In this document: in pieces, positions 22,701-33,500 of the stretch
Layout: each line of letters begins with the position of its first letter
Position numbering within the stretch: position 1 is the stretch's first letter
Assembly (NCBI GenBank): GCA_021234535.1
Contig: CM037830.1
Span: forward strand, 3,074,170-3,138,169
Source: Stichopus chloronotus
Taxonomy: Eukaryota > Echinodermata > Holothuroidea > Aspidochirotida > Stichopodidae
Length of the DNA: 64,000 bases
Direction: 5' to 3'
The notes under the pieces: generated by a model
Database searches by the model: none
Told to the model about the DNA's origin: nothing
Seen by the model: the letters and a program-made list of their open reading frames with translations, nothing else
Position numbers and translations under genes: made by a program

Positions 22701-24199
22701 ATTGTTGTGATTTAAGTGGTCCTTGTAGCACTCATCAGCCACTGCCATTTGAAGTATTCACATGGAAGGAAAAATCCTGTATTGTTCATCATCTCCTGTA
22801 GCTTAACTGATGCAATACCCTGCCCCCCTCCACCCACAATTAAGACTAACACCTTGCACTCTCGCAGCAATGCCACGTCATGCTGACCATTGCACCTTTC
22901 CTCCTGTCTAACTCTTTGTCATTCCCCATTTTACCTCTCGTGACAGACTCATGTACTTTGGGAAGAGATCATAAAACTCAATGCAGATTTCAAAACTTTA
23001 CTTCTCTACACAGCAGCGTAAACCTTAAATTTTATGGAAGAATGCATTGCTGTAAAGTTCATTCCCATCAAGTTCAGTCTCATATTATTATTATATTATT
23101 ATCATCTAGTTGCTCATTAACCAGAGAATTGTCACCTTTCCTGAAGGGTTCCAAAAAGTTGTTGACCACATGCTTCTGATTAACTGCAACTCCAGATTTA
23201 TCTGTCTTGTACAGACGTGGAATGCAGAGGCATACTAAAAAATGCAAAAGAGAAACTTTGACCACAATAATATCATTGAATACAAAGTTAAATTAAATTG
23301 ACAAAGAAGATTGTTTTTGTTTGGTTGCTACAGTGTGTGTGTACTTTATCAGTTCCTTGGCAAGAAATTGTTAGTTTATTGTAATTGAAAAAGGTTGAAT
23401 GTATTCATACGCAAAAAATGACCAATATTAACCTCTACTGTATAACTCGCACGAACCTGAACTGTAAATCTACTGTAACCCTTATTGCAATTGTGGGAAA
23501 GATGCTTGTCAGTTCACGGTTGTCTTGAATACTACAATACAGTCATCTGAAGATGTCCCCGTTGCTGTGAATTGTCAGAAGAATGAAAAGAACAAATGCA
23601 CATTTCTGTTAAGTGACAATAACATAAGATTTGTTTGGTTTAAGTATCATTAAATTTGAAATGTCGTCACTGTCTTTACTTTTTCTTCTCAAGGATGTGA
23701 GGGTGGCTTTCCATACTTGATAGCTGGCAAATATGCTGAGGACTTTGGAGTGGTTGAAGAGAGTTGCTACTCATATGAAGGCAAAGATTCATCCTGCAAG
23801 AAGACGACATGCAGGCGCTACTATGCCACAAATTATCAGTACGTCGGTGGTTACTATGGTGCCTGCAATGAAGACCTAATGAAGGTACAGCTGGTCAAGA
23901 ACGGTCCGATGTCTGTTTCGTTCGAAGTTCTTGATGACTTCTTTCAATACAAGGGTGGCATATATCACCACACAGGGCTCGGCAGAAACTTGGGCAAGTT
24001 TAATCCATTCCAGTTAACCAACCATGCAGTGCTCCTGGTGGGCTATGGTGCAGACAGCACAACTGGGGAGAAATTTTGGATCGTGAAAAACAGCTGGGGT
24101 GAAAACTGGGGAGAAAATGGCTACTTCCGCATCAGAAGAGGAACAGATGAAGTCTCCATCGAGAGTCTGGCTGTAGAATCATTTCCTATTTACCCATGA
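10636..24199 (+). CDS. CTSC: Cathepsin C / dipeptidyl peptidase 1 (CTSC), complete, 6 exons
   Basis: Lysosomal papain-family (C1A) exopeptidase that removes N-terminal dipeptides and activates other proteases. Six exons (10636-10789, 15212-15313, 18025-18217, 19635-19796, 22185-22432, 23694-24199) give 1365 nt, 454 residues (human 463). Order: signal peptide [18 protein letters not shown]; exclusion domain beginning DTPANCTY, whose first Asp anchors the substrate amino group in the human enzyme; activation peptide; heavy chain from [12 protein letters not shown] (residue 221). Catalytic residues seen: oxyanion Gln242, nucleophile Cys248 in CGSCYSF, His397 in [11 protein letters not shown], Asn419 in VKNSWG. 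The light chain starts in the exon 6 region. Oddity: the GTDECAIES cysteine of the human protein is Val440 here. It is divergent from METAP2; a candidate poly(A) signal lies at 25070. Identity is very secure. Confidence 0.97.
11020..11080 (+). mobile_element. LINE reverse-transcriptase remnant, left piece
   Basis: Encodes MVRPIIEYA, the conserved late palm/thumb motif of non-LTR reverse transcriptases. The frame closes a few codons on and is interrupted by the element starting near 11090. The rest resumes at 12424. Confidence 0.6.
11090..12421 (+). mobile_element. Hairpin-ended repeat element (copy inserted in the LINE)
   Basis: Left hairpin GATTCCTCGCT / GGCAAGGAATC (11090-11100 with 11108-11118, 7-base loop), then a GT-rich tract, TGACGCC, and three or so monomers to about 11660. 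There follows about 700 bp of sequence I cannot assign. The right end is GGCAAGGAATC (12389-12399), hairpin AAAGTC-ATTT-GGCTTT (12402-12417), then CTGG and T. LINE coding sequence abuts both ends. Confidence 0.65.
11544..11566 (+). promoter_or_regulatory. Perfect AGGTCA triplet (DR1 + DR4)
   Basis: Three exact AGGTCA half-sites, the first pair spaced by 1 base (DR1), the second pair by TTTG (DR4). It sits within a repeat monomer. The same perfect form is at 20486-20508 and, inverted, at 7893-7915. Confidence 0.6.
12424..13115 (+). pseudogene. LINE reverse-transcriptase C-terminal remnant, right piece (split by a MITE)
   Basis: Encodes [11 protein letters not shown] and then [18 protein letters not shown] before 12570. 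After the MITE it continues [18 protein letters not shown] and [20 protein letters not shown] and closes with a stop near 13110. This is the typical tail of CR1/L2/Rex-type LINE polymerases. At least two frame changes and an internal stop show it is dead. Confidence 0.75.
12570..12923. mobile_element. 354 bp MITE with TTAA ends
   Basis: Terminal inverted repeats TTAAAGGGAAATAGGGC at 12570-12586 and its exact reverse complement at 12907-12923 (17/17). The outer TTAA on both sides is the likely target duplication, since the LINE reading continues across it. It has no coding capacity. TTAA duplication is typical of piggyBac-like and some Sola elements; the family is not identified. Confidence 0.8.
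14811..14860 (+). repeat. 24-27 bp tandem duplication
   Basis: Two adjacent copies of ACTGTACTTTTGTAA(A/C)ACAAAT in CTSC intron 1. Confidence 0.7.
15212..15313 (+). CDS. CTSC: CTSC exon 2
   Basis: Acceptor tctccacag|TG and donor CAAG|GTACTT. Encodes [19 protein letters not shown] through GFWTLVYNQ of the exclusion domain. In phase with exons 1 and 3. Confidence 0.9.
16210..16743 (-). CDS. Unrecognised antisense ORF, possible small secreted protein
   Basis: A 177-codon open frame on the strand opposite CTSC. The start [20 protein letters not shown] looks like a signal peptide, followed by five or so cysteines spread through a basic, helix-prone chain with [10 protein letters not shown]. Inside lies a consensus donor TACA|GTAAGT (exon end 16437) and acceptor tttcatttcaag|GACATT (exon start 16376). 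Removing those 60 bases keeps frame, giving 157 residues. I do not recognise the family, and a chance ORF is possible in AT-rich DNA. A nested secreted-protein gene is the more interesting reading. Confidence 0.3.
   Translation of the reverse strand: MYCHILTTCLAIVFTVRGFPATREAANACKDLEFDHLATLYNLFQQYAYPVTKTHLQLSTQTEHLQCKSQSVHFATKWMWKKHEKKKNTSIKYIPFDIKEEYSKLCFVLFFTDNIFMFFSFQGHFAKHSNPVMNSPSPFLFDHIDSNVTKIDSKKDGNICTFILHIHKYVPSLIVHC
16870..17545 (+). repeat. Minisatellite, ~146 bp unit, about 4.5 copies
   Basis: AGGAATTTTGG or a variant recurs at 16956, 17101, 17248 and 17393, each followed by AAGGTCCCATGTGG-type sequence, TTTATGAAATTCTG and CTTCTCCTCCTACA. Copies are imperfect. The sequence is unrelated to the 143 bp hairpin-element monomer. 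Confidence 0.85.
18025..18217 (+). CDS. CTSC: CTSC exon 3
   Basis: Acceptor cttcttag|GTTTTG and donor CAAAG|GTACAG. Encodes [18 protein letters not shown], the N-glycosylation sequon NVTS and [19 protein letters not shown], the end of the exclusion domain. Confidence 0.95.
18218..19634 (+). other. CTSC: CTSC intron 3
   Basis: 1.4 kb of AT-rich DNA; I see no gene, repeat array or transposon end. Confidence 0.7.
19635..19796 (+). CDS. CTSC: CTSC exon 4
   Basis: Acceptor attcccag|GTTTAC (the upstream tcag at 19614 would put the exon out of frame) and donor CCATT|GTAAGT. Encodes the activation-peptide region with [20 protein letters not shown], which matches human INAIQKSWTATTYMEYETLT. Confidence 0.95.
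20062..20146 (+). repeat. 41-42 bp tandem duplication
   Basis: Two copies of TGCTTTTCTATTGTCAG followed by (G/A)GAAAAAA(G)CAGTGGTTTTACAATTG. Confidence 0.8.
20340..20921 (+). mobile_element. Hairpin-ended repeat element, left end lost
   Basis: Begins in a GT-rich tract (20350-20380), then about four monomers with AGGTCA clusters (perfect triplet at 20486-20508). The right end is GCAAGGAATC (20890-20899), hairpin AAAGTC-CTTT-GACTTT (20902-20917), CTGG and then T. Compared with the copy at 46568, both hairpin arms have changed together (C:G to T:A pairing kept). Confidence 0.7.
22185..22432 (+). CDS. CTSC: CTSC exon 5
   Basis: Acceptor catctttag|ACCAAA and donor CAAG|GTAAAC. Encodes the activation-peptide/heavy-chain junction and the active site: [20 protein letters not shown] with catalytic Cys248, then [13 protein letters not shown]. 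Confidence 0.97.
22433..23693 (+). other. CTSC: CTSC intron 5
   Basis: 1.26 kb without recognisable features; short open frames on both strands look random. Confidence 0.7.
23694..24199 (+). CDS. CTSC: CTSC exon 6 (terminal)
   Basis: Acceptor ttctcaag|GATGTG. Encodes [18 protein letters not shown] through the catalytic [11 protein letters not shown] and IVKNSWG, and ends ESFPIYP then TGA. This exon alone would identify cathepsin C. Confidence 0.97.
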
Positions 24200-25069
24200 T
24201 TCTCCTGGATACCTGAAAAATTCATTTCATTTCCTTAACACGTCAATGCTTTCATCTTTTCTTATCTTTTTCCATCTTTCCTGTAATGTGAAATCATCAT
24301 TGAAATCATTGATGAGGCTTTAAATAATCATTTCAGTGGGGTAGGGTGATATTTACTGATTGATTGTCAAATCATCGGAGGACTCTCAGTTTATCACATA
24401 TTTCTTTCTTGTTTTCCTTCCATATATTACTTGAATTTTTCCAGTGTCAAAAACCCAGCAACTTCCAATGATCGATAGAAACTCACATACGAAGTTTGAT
24501 ACTTAATTACTGGTAGAAACAGCTGACCAGATATCTTTTTTTTAAGGTAAGGAGGGGGGGGTGGTTGTTCTGAATCAATGTCATACATTCCTGGCACATT
24601 GCCAAGAGATGTGTCACAGGGCAAAATGCACCAAAATGGATTCAAGCCAATTAATCAGTGGATAATAAATTTACACATATAATGAGATTGTGTGAGCAAA
24701 CAAAGCCAGCAAGTCCCTCAAAGATTGCTACCCTCAGTTGCTATTTTCCCTGAACCAGTTGAATATTTAAGAGAGAAATGTGTACCTTGTATGACAAGTA
24801 CAGCAACATCGTTCTCAGATACACCATCTATCCACTAACCTTAAAGCTTGAAATTCCATCCTTGAAATGCTATCTTGTTATGCATTTTGAAATTATTAAC
24901 TAATACTGAAATAGTGTTTTCATGTTTCTATGGAAAACATGGTACCCACAAGGTATAGTTGTTGAAGGTATATGAAACTGATGTACTTATGTTGTAATAC
25001 ATTTTACTTGGATCCTTTAACTTTTGTGAGAATTATGAAATATTGTAGACAATTTCCTCTGTGCCAGCC

Positions 25070-25075
25070 AATAAA
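25070..25075 (+). terminator. Candidate CTSC poly(A) signal AATAAA
   Basis: AATAAA in gccAATAAAGAAG, 870 bases after the stop codon. It is a canonical hexamer that I noticed on this strand; cleavage site not determined. Confidence 0.45.
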
Positions 25076-26340
25076 GAAGTTTAGCAAATTGATGAATTAT
25101 GTCCTTTACACGAAGTCAGCTGCAATTAGTACAATATAGCATTTGGATGGAGTACAAGTTTATTCTCATTGTTTTATTAAGAGTTTGGAAGCCTGGTTTG
25201 ATAGTTACCAATACAAGGAGTACTATACTGACACCGCAGGGCTTAATTGTTAAAAATTTTGTGTCAAAAACATTCTGGAGTGATTGTGACTTTTGTATCA
25301 TCAGTATTTTGGACTGCACTTGATTTTTAAAATCATTTATGAAAAATCTGTTTGTTCTTTAGGTAAATCTACATTGGTGATGGATCTAAGGAACTCATTA
25401 ACCAGAGAAATTACGAACTTTGTAACCTAGCTGGCCTTCAGTTACAATACTTGACTGTGTAGTACTAGGACTCCATGCATGTGAGGTCATCCACAGAATA
25501 CAACAACCATGTCCACCAGCTATGTCCTTGTGACTTGTGCTTCCCACCATGAAACAATATACATGCTCAAAAGGTGCAAGGAAAATGTTAATTTCAAGAC
25601 TTGTTCTCTTTCCTTTTATTAAAATATCTATGTAATTGTACTAAAGGCAATTGAAAACAATTTTATTGCTGAGAGTGAATTTTCGAGTACCATAGCACTG
25701 TAGACAAAGATAATACCGGCTGTGTTTCCAATTAAATCTTAGCTTTCGAGTCTGCTATTATAAAGAGAAAGGCCATTTTTCTTGTGTGTCAGACTTAACA
25801 CATATTTGTTTGAGTTTATGTTGATATGATGATATATTTGTATGTGTTTGTGTTGTTTCCATGAGAATTTGCGGTCTCAATGTTTCTGTCATGTTTAACA
25901 TTCTGTAGGAAGGTATTATGCAATGTGGCATACTTGTAGTTGTGGTCACGGTTCCCGAGCCAGATTTATAGATGAAATTATATTTTCTGAAAGAATGGTT
26001 TTGGTAATTGTTTCGCTTTTTTTATATTTCAGAATATTTCAGAAAGTAATTAAGCACAGTACTTTAGTGATAATAATTGCAATAATGAAAATACAATTCA
26101 CAGTGTCGCATACCCTCAGTTTTTGTTCTCTTCAATTGTGTTTGTTTTAACCAATGAATCTGAGTTTAAGTTGAACACAGGCTTTCATATCAATGTGTCC
26201 CCTTGAGACTGAAATGAAGTTTTTCCCATTAAATTTAGGAACAGATAAGCAGTTGGCCCTACTTAAGTTTGAAAAGTCATAAAAATTTTGCAATTCTCTT
26301 CTCATTTCTCATAATACATATTTTTCATGTTGCTGAATAT

Positions 26341-26372
26341 ACCTTGCTCATGCAGTACTGCATGAGCAAGGT
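26341..26372. repeat. Perfect 32 bp palindrome, no loop
   Basis: ACCTTGCTCATGCAGT followed directly by its exact reverse complement. It does not extend into the flanks (tat before, gct after). Confidence 0.9.
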
Positions 26373-27464
26373 GCTATGCTGTAAATTAAGCAATTCAACA
26401 AGAAAAATGATATCCACAGATAAAGAGCCATGATTCATGAATGAATGCAAAGGCTGGGAGGGTTGCGTTTTAACTGCATTTGCCTTTAAGTTTTTGTCTA
26501 GAGCTAATTAGATGCAATAATTTTTTTCAGCTGTTCCAGCCCCTTAAATGGTTATAGCTGGGCCTTAGGCCACAACTTCTCCCATGCTCCCTGAGTCAGT
26601 TTGACAGTTCTCACACAGTAATATTCATACAGCACTGGGAGTCACGTTATTGTCTGGAGAGTCCATAAAATGACCACCATTTTCTCACAATCTCCAAAAC
26701 CTTTACTCTGTCTGCTGTCCCCAATCGCATAAGGCTACCTTGCAGAAATTAAAACAGTCTGACATTTTAATACTGGCCTACCTAAGTGAAACGATCTAAC
26801 ATTGCAAAATATCTTGATATCCTCACACTTTGTAATGTTTTTCCAAACAAGTTATCTATCTGAAACAGGCTGGTGGAATGTTGAAACGCTATCTATTTCT
26901 ATGGAACCACAGATATATTGTGTAGGCTTATGGTATTTTTATATCACTAGTCTCTTACGTACGTTATTACTAATAGTGTTCATATAATTTTTTCTTGAAC
27001 TACAGAAAATGAAAGATAAAATTTGTATGTCTTAAACAACTTTTTTAATTAGGGTGCCAGATTCATGGATTTTTCATCCCTTGCAAGGTTTTTGGTTCCT
27101 GATTTCACAGTCATCTGTCTACATTTAATCCACTTTTTTGAATGTGACTGGAGAATTTAACCTTTTGCAGATTGGAAGTTTGCTACATGAACACGGAGTT
27201 TGAAATCACTTGGAAAATCATTCCTGACAATAGTACTGACACAACTCTTTGCTACATATGACATGGTTAGCATGCCATTAGACAGTATAAAAGTACTGTA
27301 CAACCTGTCTCGCAGAACTACTTTTTTGTCCTCCCATTGTACTGACTTTGTGACTTTCACCAAGGCCAAATCAGGGGACCAAGTAAGTGATTTGAACTGC
27401 AAATTTGGTCGCACAACCCATCAAGTTTAGTGAACTCAAACCCTTCGCTTGCAGAGAGAACAAG

Positions 27465-27533
27465 ATGGGTGGTGGTGGAAGCACGTCCCGGAACATTACC
27501 ATGGAGGAGGATCCAGACACTGGAATGGTTAAA
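27465..27533 (+). CDS. CHCHD3: CHCHD3 exon 1
   Basis: ATG in caagATGGGTGG; encodes MGGGGSTSRNITMEED and on to GMVK. Donor TTAAA|GTAGGA, phase 0. Gly2 with Ser6 fits the N-myristoylation pattern. Confidence 0.85.
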
Positions 27534-30500
27534 GTAGGACATTTGGCTTAACAACTCACTTATCCTACCATAGCATAACGTTAGTCAACCCAATGTAGTG
27601 CCTATGCCTAAGTTTGGTAACTCTAGCCTAAGTTGTATGATGCTGGCTCAGGTTGTATTGCAATGAAATTGTGCTGCAAAGATGTTCCTTTAATTTCTTC
27701 GAGAAAATTATTTCCTGAAAAGAAGACTTAACTGTGCCTGCAGGAAGGCCATGAACCTGGTCCGTTTCTCATCGTCCAGTGATGGTGAGAGGTTCGGGTG
27801 TCACTCGTGACACAAACAAATCCATCAGAACCGGCAGCTTTTTCGACGGGTTGAAGTTACGGCTTGACCAGTGGATATGGGTCCTCTTTCTATGGGCCAG
27901 CAACATACAGGTCGGCCAAGCTGAGAAACTAACTGTATTCAGCTGGAAAAGGATCACCCAGATATTTGAATACTGTACACCAGAGACATCGTATCAGCAA
28001 AACTGATAAGCACAGCCATCATGCTCAGAGGCCCTGGTATTGTCATCCAGATCAATGAAAGTCTCTTTGCACACACGAAAAAGAATAATAGAGGAAGATT
28101 ACATGACAACGGCGAAAGATGGGTCCTCGGAATGGTTGACACCTCTTTATCACCGAGCACTCGCTGCATGGAGGTAGTGGACCGTCAGGATGCTGCAACC
28201 CTACTCCCAATAATACAACGACATGTCAGTCCTGGAAGCATCATTCATTCAGTGGCGACCCTATGCTGGAATAAGTCAACAGCTGGGGTTTTAACATGAC
28301 ACTGTCAACCATTCCCTTCATTTCGTCGGTCCACTGACAGGTGTACACACACAGGCCATCGAGAGCTACTGGGCGAAGTCAAAGGCCAGCGTGAAGAAGA
28401 GCATGGAGATGAGAAGGGAGCACCTGCAGATGTACCTGGATGAGCAGATGTGGCGACAAGGGTACATTGGGAATCCGGTCCAGTACATCATGGACCATAT
28501 CATGGAGCAGTACCCGGTGTGAACCAGGTGTACTCACCAAGAACAAATTTAAAACGGCCCTTTTTAGGACCATCAAATCTTCCAGAGAGAGCTGGTCTCT
28601 TCCTCCTCTTAAAACATCCAAATTTCTGTCTTTCCATTCATTTTCTCTCTTTATAAAGTAATAAAGAGACAATGTATGTTCTTTTTAATGAAAAACAACA
28701 GATACAAAAACAATATAAAAACATATATACAAAATACACACAGAAAATGGTGATATTCTTGAATTAAGATTAATGTCAAAATAAAAACAGATTACAAAAT
28801 AAATACATAAGAAAATGGGGATATTCTTTTACTTAAGATTTACAGTATATCAAGATAAACAACATATGCAAAATACAAACACACTACATATTAATGTAAT
28901 TCATTTCTCTTTATAAAGTAATAAAGAGACGATGTGTGTTCTTTTCCATTAAAAAAAAAACAGACACAAAAACAAAGAATTCGTGATTTGGGGGATCTGG
29001 TATCACCCTGTCATCCTCACTGTCCACTGTAAATAATTGTAATTAATTGTTTTCATCCAGTAAACTTTGAAGGTTACTTTGTCACTCTTGACATCAATAG
29101 TGCACGCTCCGCACGACAGTACACCTATACACAACATGTACATAACAACATTCTATACACCTGTTGTATAATGGAACAGTCTAGTATATTTCTTGTTTTT
29201 TGTAGCCTTGTTTAAGTTGTAGGGCCTACTATAGGTCATAGAGTATTGTAGATCGACTTGGTTATACCAAGGCGTAGCCATGGTCTAGCCCGTGAATGAT
29301 TACGTGTGACAAACATTGCAGTATTTATGCCTTGAACTGAAAAATGTAAGTAAATCAGTAGGCCTATCATTAATCTCTTATACAGTCACCGTAATTGTTA
29401 CCAATTTGAGATTTGCTCATAAGTAACTTCCAAAAGTTTCCAGGCATATGCACACAGTATCACTATGGAAATGTTACTAAAGTAAGCTAAACACTCTTGA
29501 ACCTAAACACAGTAAATGTGTTTTATGATTGTGAATGCATTTCAGTTATACTAACGTAGGCCTAATCCGGTGAAAAATGACTTGCAATGGGGATACTATC
29601 TGTGTATTGCTTTTAGGTGATTACTGTGACAACAAAATTACAGGTTGGCCTGTGTTGATGGTTTTTGGAGATCACCTCACGATTGAACAGATGACATGCA
29701 GCCTAGCAGGCTAGTGCTCATCGTTTGAATATATTCTTGTCACAGTCATTCGCCGTGTGCAGATTACAGAGTGATGTGGTATGTAGAAAGTGTTCTGAAC
29801 ATCTATGTTTGTACTAGATCTACATACTAACATACATTAAGTTGCATTCAGTTGGGTTAACTATACAATAAGTGGAGATTTTGTAATTGATGTTTCCTGG
29901 AACATTTTCTTCCCTTCTTAAAGGTGTCTGAAGATGTTTTAAGACGTATGCTTGGCCAAGAAGAACAATGGACAGGTGAGACAAACTTGTCATTGTATTC
30001 TTCATATGTGGGTGCCAATTGTGAAAACGTTTTATAAATGTCATCAACAGTAACAAGATCAAATTGTAATGCATGTAACAAAATTCAGTATTTAAAGGGA
30101 TTGGCCACTGAAGAAAATTGATATTTCATAAAAAAAAATTTTAAATATTTTTCTCTTTTTATTTTTAGAAACCACTCAATAACATTTTCTATTCAACAGT
30201 TATGAATTTTTAAAGAGTGGCCTACTTTAAAACGGTCCATTGCATGATGGATGGGAAATTTGTGATGTCACCCAGGCACGACTACTTGAATATCCTTTGT
30301 ATTTCTTTATAATCCTGACTATTCTAAAAGAAACATTACAGTAGTTTAAGAGATGTGCACTCAATTTCCACAATATTTTAAGGTAAATCTTCTTTACAAT
30401 ATACTCACTCTCCTTTTTCACTGAACATGTCAAATTTCAAGGTTAAATGAAGGCTTTGATTCCAAAGCAAAACAAAGACTTCTTGCAAAAATTTGCCTGT

Positions 30501-33500
30501 GTTACATGTTGCTTTGGTGACCTTTAGGCAAGTGGAAATCTTCCTTGACAAGAGAAGTCTTTCTTCAAACAGCATTATCTTTGGTTTAATATCAACATCT
30601 ACAGTAGTTTGAAATGCCTGCAGTGAAATTTTTTTCTCTTTCATTGAAGAACCCTTGCAATTGTCAGTAAAATATGCCTTTCATATTCACAGGTTACGGT
30701 GAACATGATGATAAGTTGAGTCAACATCGGTTAAAGGTTAGTTCATAATTTCATGTAAATTTGTCTATCTGTACGTCTCCGTGGAAGTACACTATTCTTT
30801 CTGGGAGGATACTTTTGTCAAGGATGGAAAAACCTAGCAATTTAACTGTGAATTCCAATGATGACAGCTAGTTGTGAGGGATACCTTTCATGTCTGTGCT
30901 GCCTTCTCTTAGGTAAACCATGAGATGGTAACAAATTGGAAAGTTGCACTTGTTCTTTTAAAGTAAAGGCTGAGTGATTTCCAAGAGGATATACTGTAAT
31001 TGACAGTTTATCTGTTTTTCAACATGTCTTGTGCGTATGTTATGCATATCTTACAATTGGCTCAGCGAGAAAGACAAACTTGAATTTTTCAACATTCTGG
31101 ACCAAGTTAGCAATTATTGATGAGTGCTTTAATATTAGGTTCGGTCTAGAAAATATTATGCCAATCCAGTAATACTGGACATTGTCAAAAGTTTTGTTTC
31201 TGATTTTAAGAATTGACATCTTAAATGTTCAATCTTGCAGCAAGTTGAAGATAAATGGCAGTCAAGGCTAAATGCTGTCGAAAAAAAGTGGCAAGAAAGA
31301 TTGAGAGCAGTTGAAGATAGGGTAAGAAAATCTTTTTTTTTTTTTTATTTCTTGCTGAAGGCAGGCAAGGAATCTATGCGATGGTGATGTCATGTGTGTG
31401 TACGTGTGTGTTTGCGTGCATGTGCGTGTGTGACGCCTGCTTGTAAACATGATATCTCAAGAAGCGTAACTCTGAGTGATCTCATACTTGGCATGTAGAT
31501 TAACCTTATTGAGAAGATAATCCCTATTGTTTTTGGAGGAGGTCAAAGGTCATTTGGGGTCACCAGAGGTCAAAAGGTAAATACCTCGGAAATTGCTTGT
31601 AAACACGATATCTCCGGAACGATAAATGTGAGAGATCTCATAGTTAGCATGTGGATTGCCCACATTGAGTAGATGATCCCTATTTTTTTGGCAGAGGTGG
31701 AAGGTCATTTGGGGTCATGGGAGGTCAAAATGGGAAAAACTTGAATATACAATATTTAAAGAATGGTCCTTCCAGTGAATTTTATACTTGTAATGTAGAA
31801 TCCTCTTGTTGATTTGATGGTTCCTACGCATTTCTGTAGAGATGAAAGTTAGTTTGGGGTTATTTGACATCAAATTGATAAAAATGAAAGTAGGCAATAT
31901 TGGCATAGTTAAGGATCGCTTGACCTGCAGTTCTTATCGGTTGGCCTACAGTTTTTAATAGTGGGTCAAATAGTTTTGGCAGTAGCATATTATCATTTGG
32001 CTTGCAGCACTTGAAGTTGGCCGCACTGTTTAGTTGAGAGATACTGTAATATCAGGGTAGGGAGTTGCCTGGTAATAACAGGGAGGTGCGCTGTTTTTTG
32101 GCTTCTGGCATATATTATCGTCAGTTTGGCCTTATATACGTTCATTTGGCCATATACTGTTTGGAAGTTTGGGAACCGTCGATATGCAGTATCATGTAAG
32201 GTTGACAAGCTATCTAAGCCTGTGAAATTGAAGCCAATTGAGAGGATTCGTGTTAGCGTTCACTGTACATTGCATAAAGCTATGTAGATTTCTTTATTGC
32301 ATTTTCCGGCTAATAGAACCAGGCAGCTCACTGATAGAACGCATCTAGGTGTAATAAGACTTTTACGGTGGTAACTTCGCTGCAAATTACATGCCATGCA
32401 TGTTATGTTAGTTTATGATGCAGTCTAAAATTATGAACTGTTTTTGGAGAGAAGTTGACCAAGTTAGAGAAGCTTGGGCTAAGGTTATATGTGTCTGAAG
32501 TGCAACCAGCTTGTATATCGATCACCTAGGCTATAGTGGTTTGTTTTTCACGTCTGAAAGTTGTCTCTTCGATAACCTTAAAGAAAACGTGAAGACAACA
32601 TTAAATTTGGTATCAAAGATTATTATTTGGCAAACCTTTTGCCACTGTCCTCATAAGGACATGTGAGCATGCATGAATTGTAAATTGGAACTGATTAATT
32701 AAATATACCACGGGTTATTAGTTTTATAAAAAGAACTAAATTACTGATCATTTGGATCAAATACCCTTGAGAGTGCATGAGCTGTGATTGCTTAATTGAA
32801 TAAATCAAATTGTAACTGACCCACCTCTGTTCAAATTGGTCACTGTTATGTGACATAATTTATCACAGTTGACTGCCAGTAGAAACCACAATGTCCAGAA
32901 TAAATCATACAGTCTGTTGAGCCAGGTGCTCAATGGACTTAACCATTTACTGTATAAACAGTGTCTCTGTTTAGCCCTCTGAGCAAGGCTTAAAGTAGTT
33001 CAGACATAATTATCACCGTTGACTGCCAGTAGAAACCACAATGTCCAGAATAAATCATACAGTCTATTGAGCCAGGTGCTCAATGGACTTAACCATTTAC
33101 TGTATAAACAGTGTCTCTGTTTAGCCCTCTGAGCAAGACTTAAAGTAGTTTAGGTAATGACTACTGTGTATCAAACCAGGGAAACTTGTACTGTGTGTTG
33201 TGTCTTTAAGTAGACTAAAGGCAAAGTTACAAGTCTTGCTAGATTCTGGTTTAATAGGGTTATCAGTTTTTGTTAATTTTCAAGGGCATCATAGCCATTG
33301 GGAAGGGCATCACGCCAAAAAATCAAATACGAAAGAGCTGCCACCAATAGCCGTAACTGGACAAAATAAAGTGCTCTAATTTTGATTAAATAAGCATGTT
33401 TACGTTTTTATCAAGTTATTAGACACGACAAAATACAATTTGTTACCCTGCAGCATCATATTCGTTTTGGAGTTTTCTCTTGTTTGTGGAGGTCAAAGGT

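Larger units (their letters stand above)
24200..27464. other. CTSC 3' UTR and CTSC-CHCHD3 gap
   Basis: 3.3 kb between the CTSC stop and the CHCHD3 start. The first ~900 bp is probably CTSC 3' UTR. A perfect palindrome lies at 26341-26372. Otherwise AT-rich DNA with no supported gene; the CHCHD3 promoter should lie at the right end. Confidence 0.7.
27534..29923 (+). other. CHCHD3: CHCHD3 intron 1
   Basis: Contains the dead Merlin transposase (about 27770-28521) and A/T-rich direct repeats (28650-28980). The remainder, 28990-29920, shows nothing recognisable. Confidence 0.75.

Noticed and set aside
30091..30250. TTTAAAGGGATTGGCCACTG as a transposon end
   Set aside because: No inverted partner within 1 kb; the nearby GAGTGGCC is in direct, not inverted, orientation.
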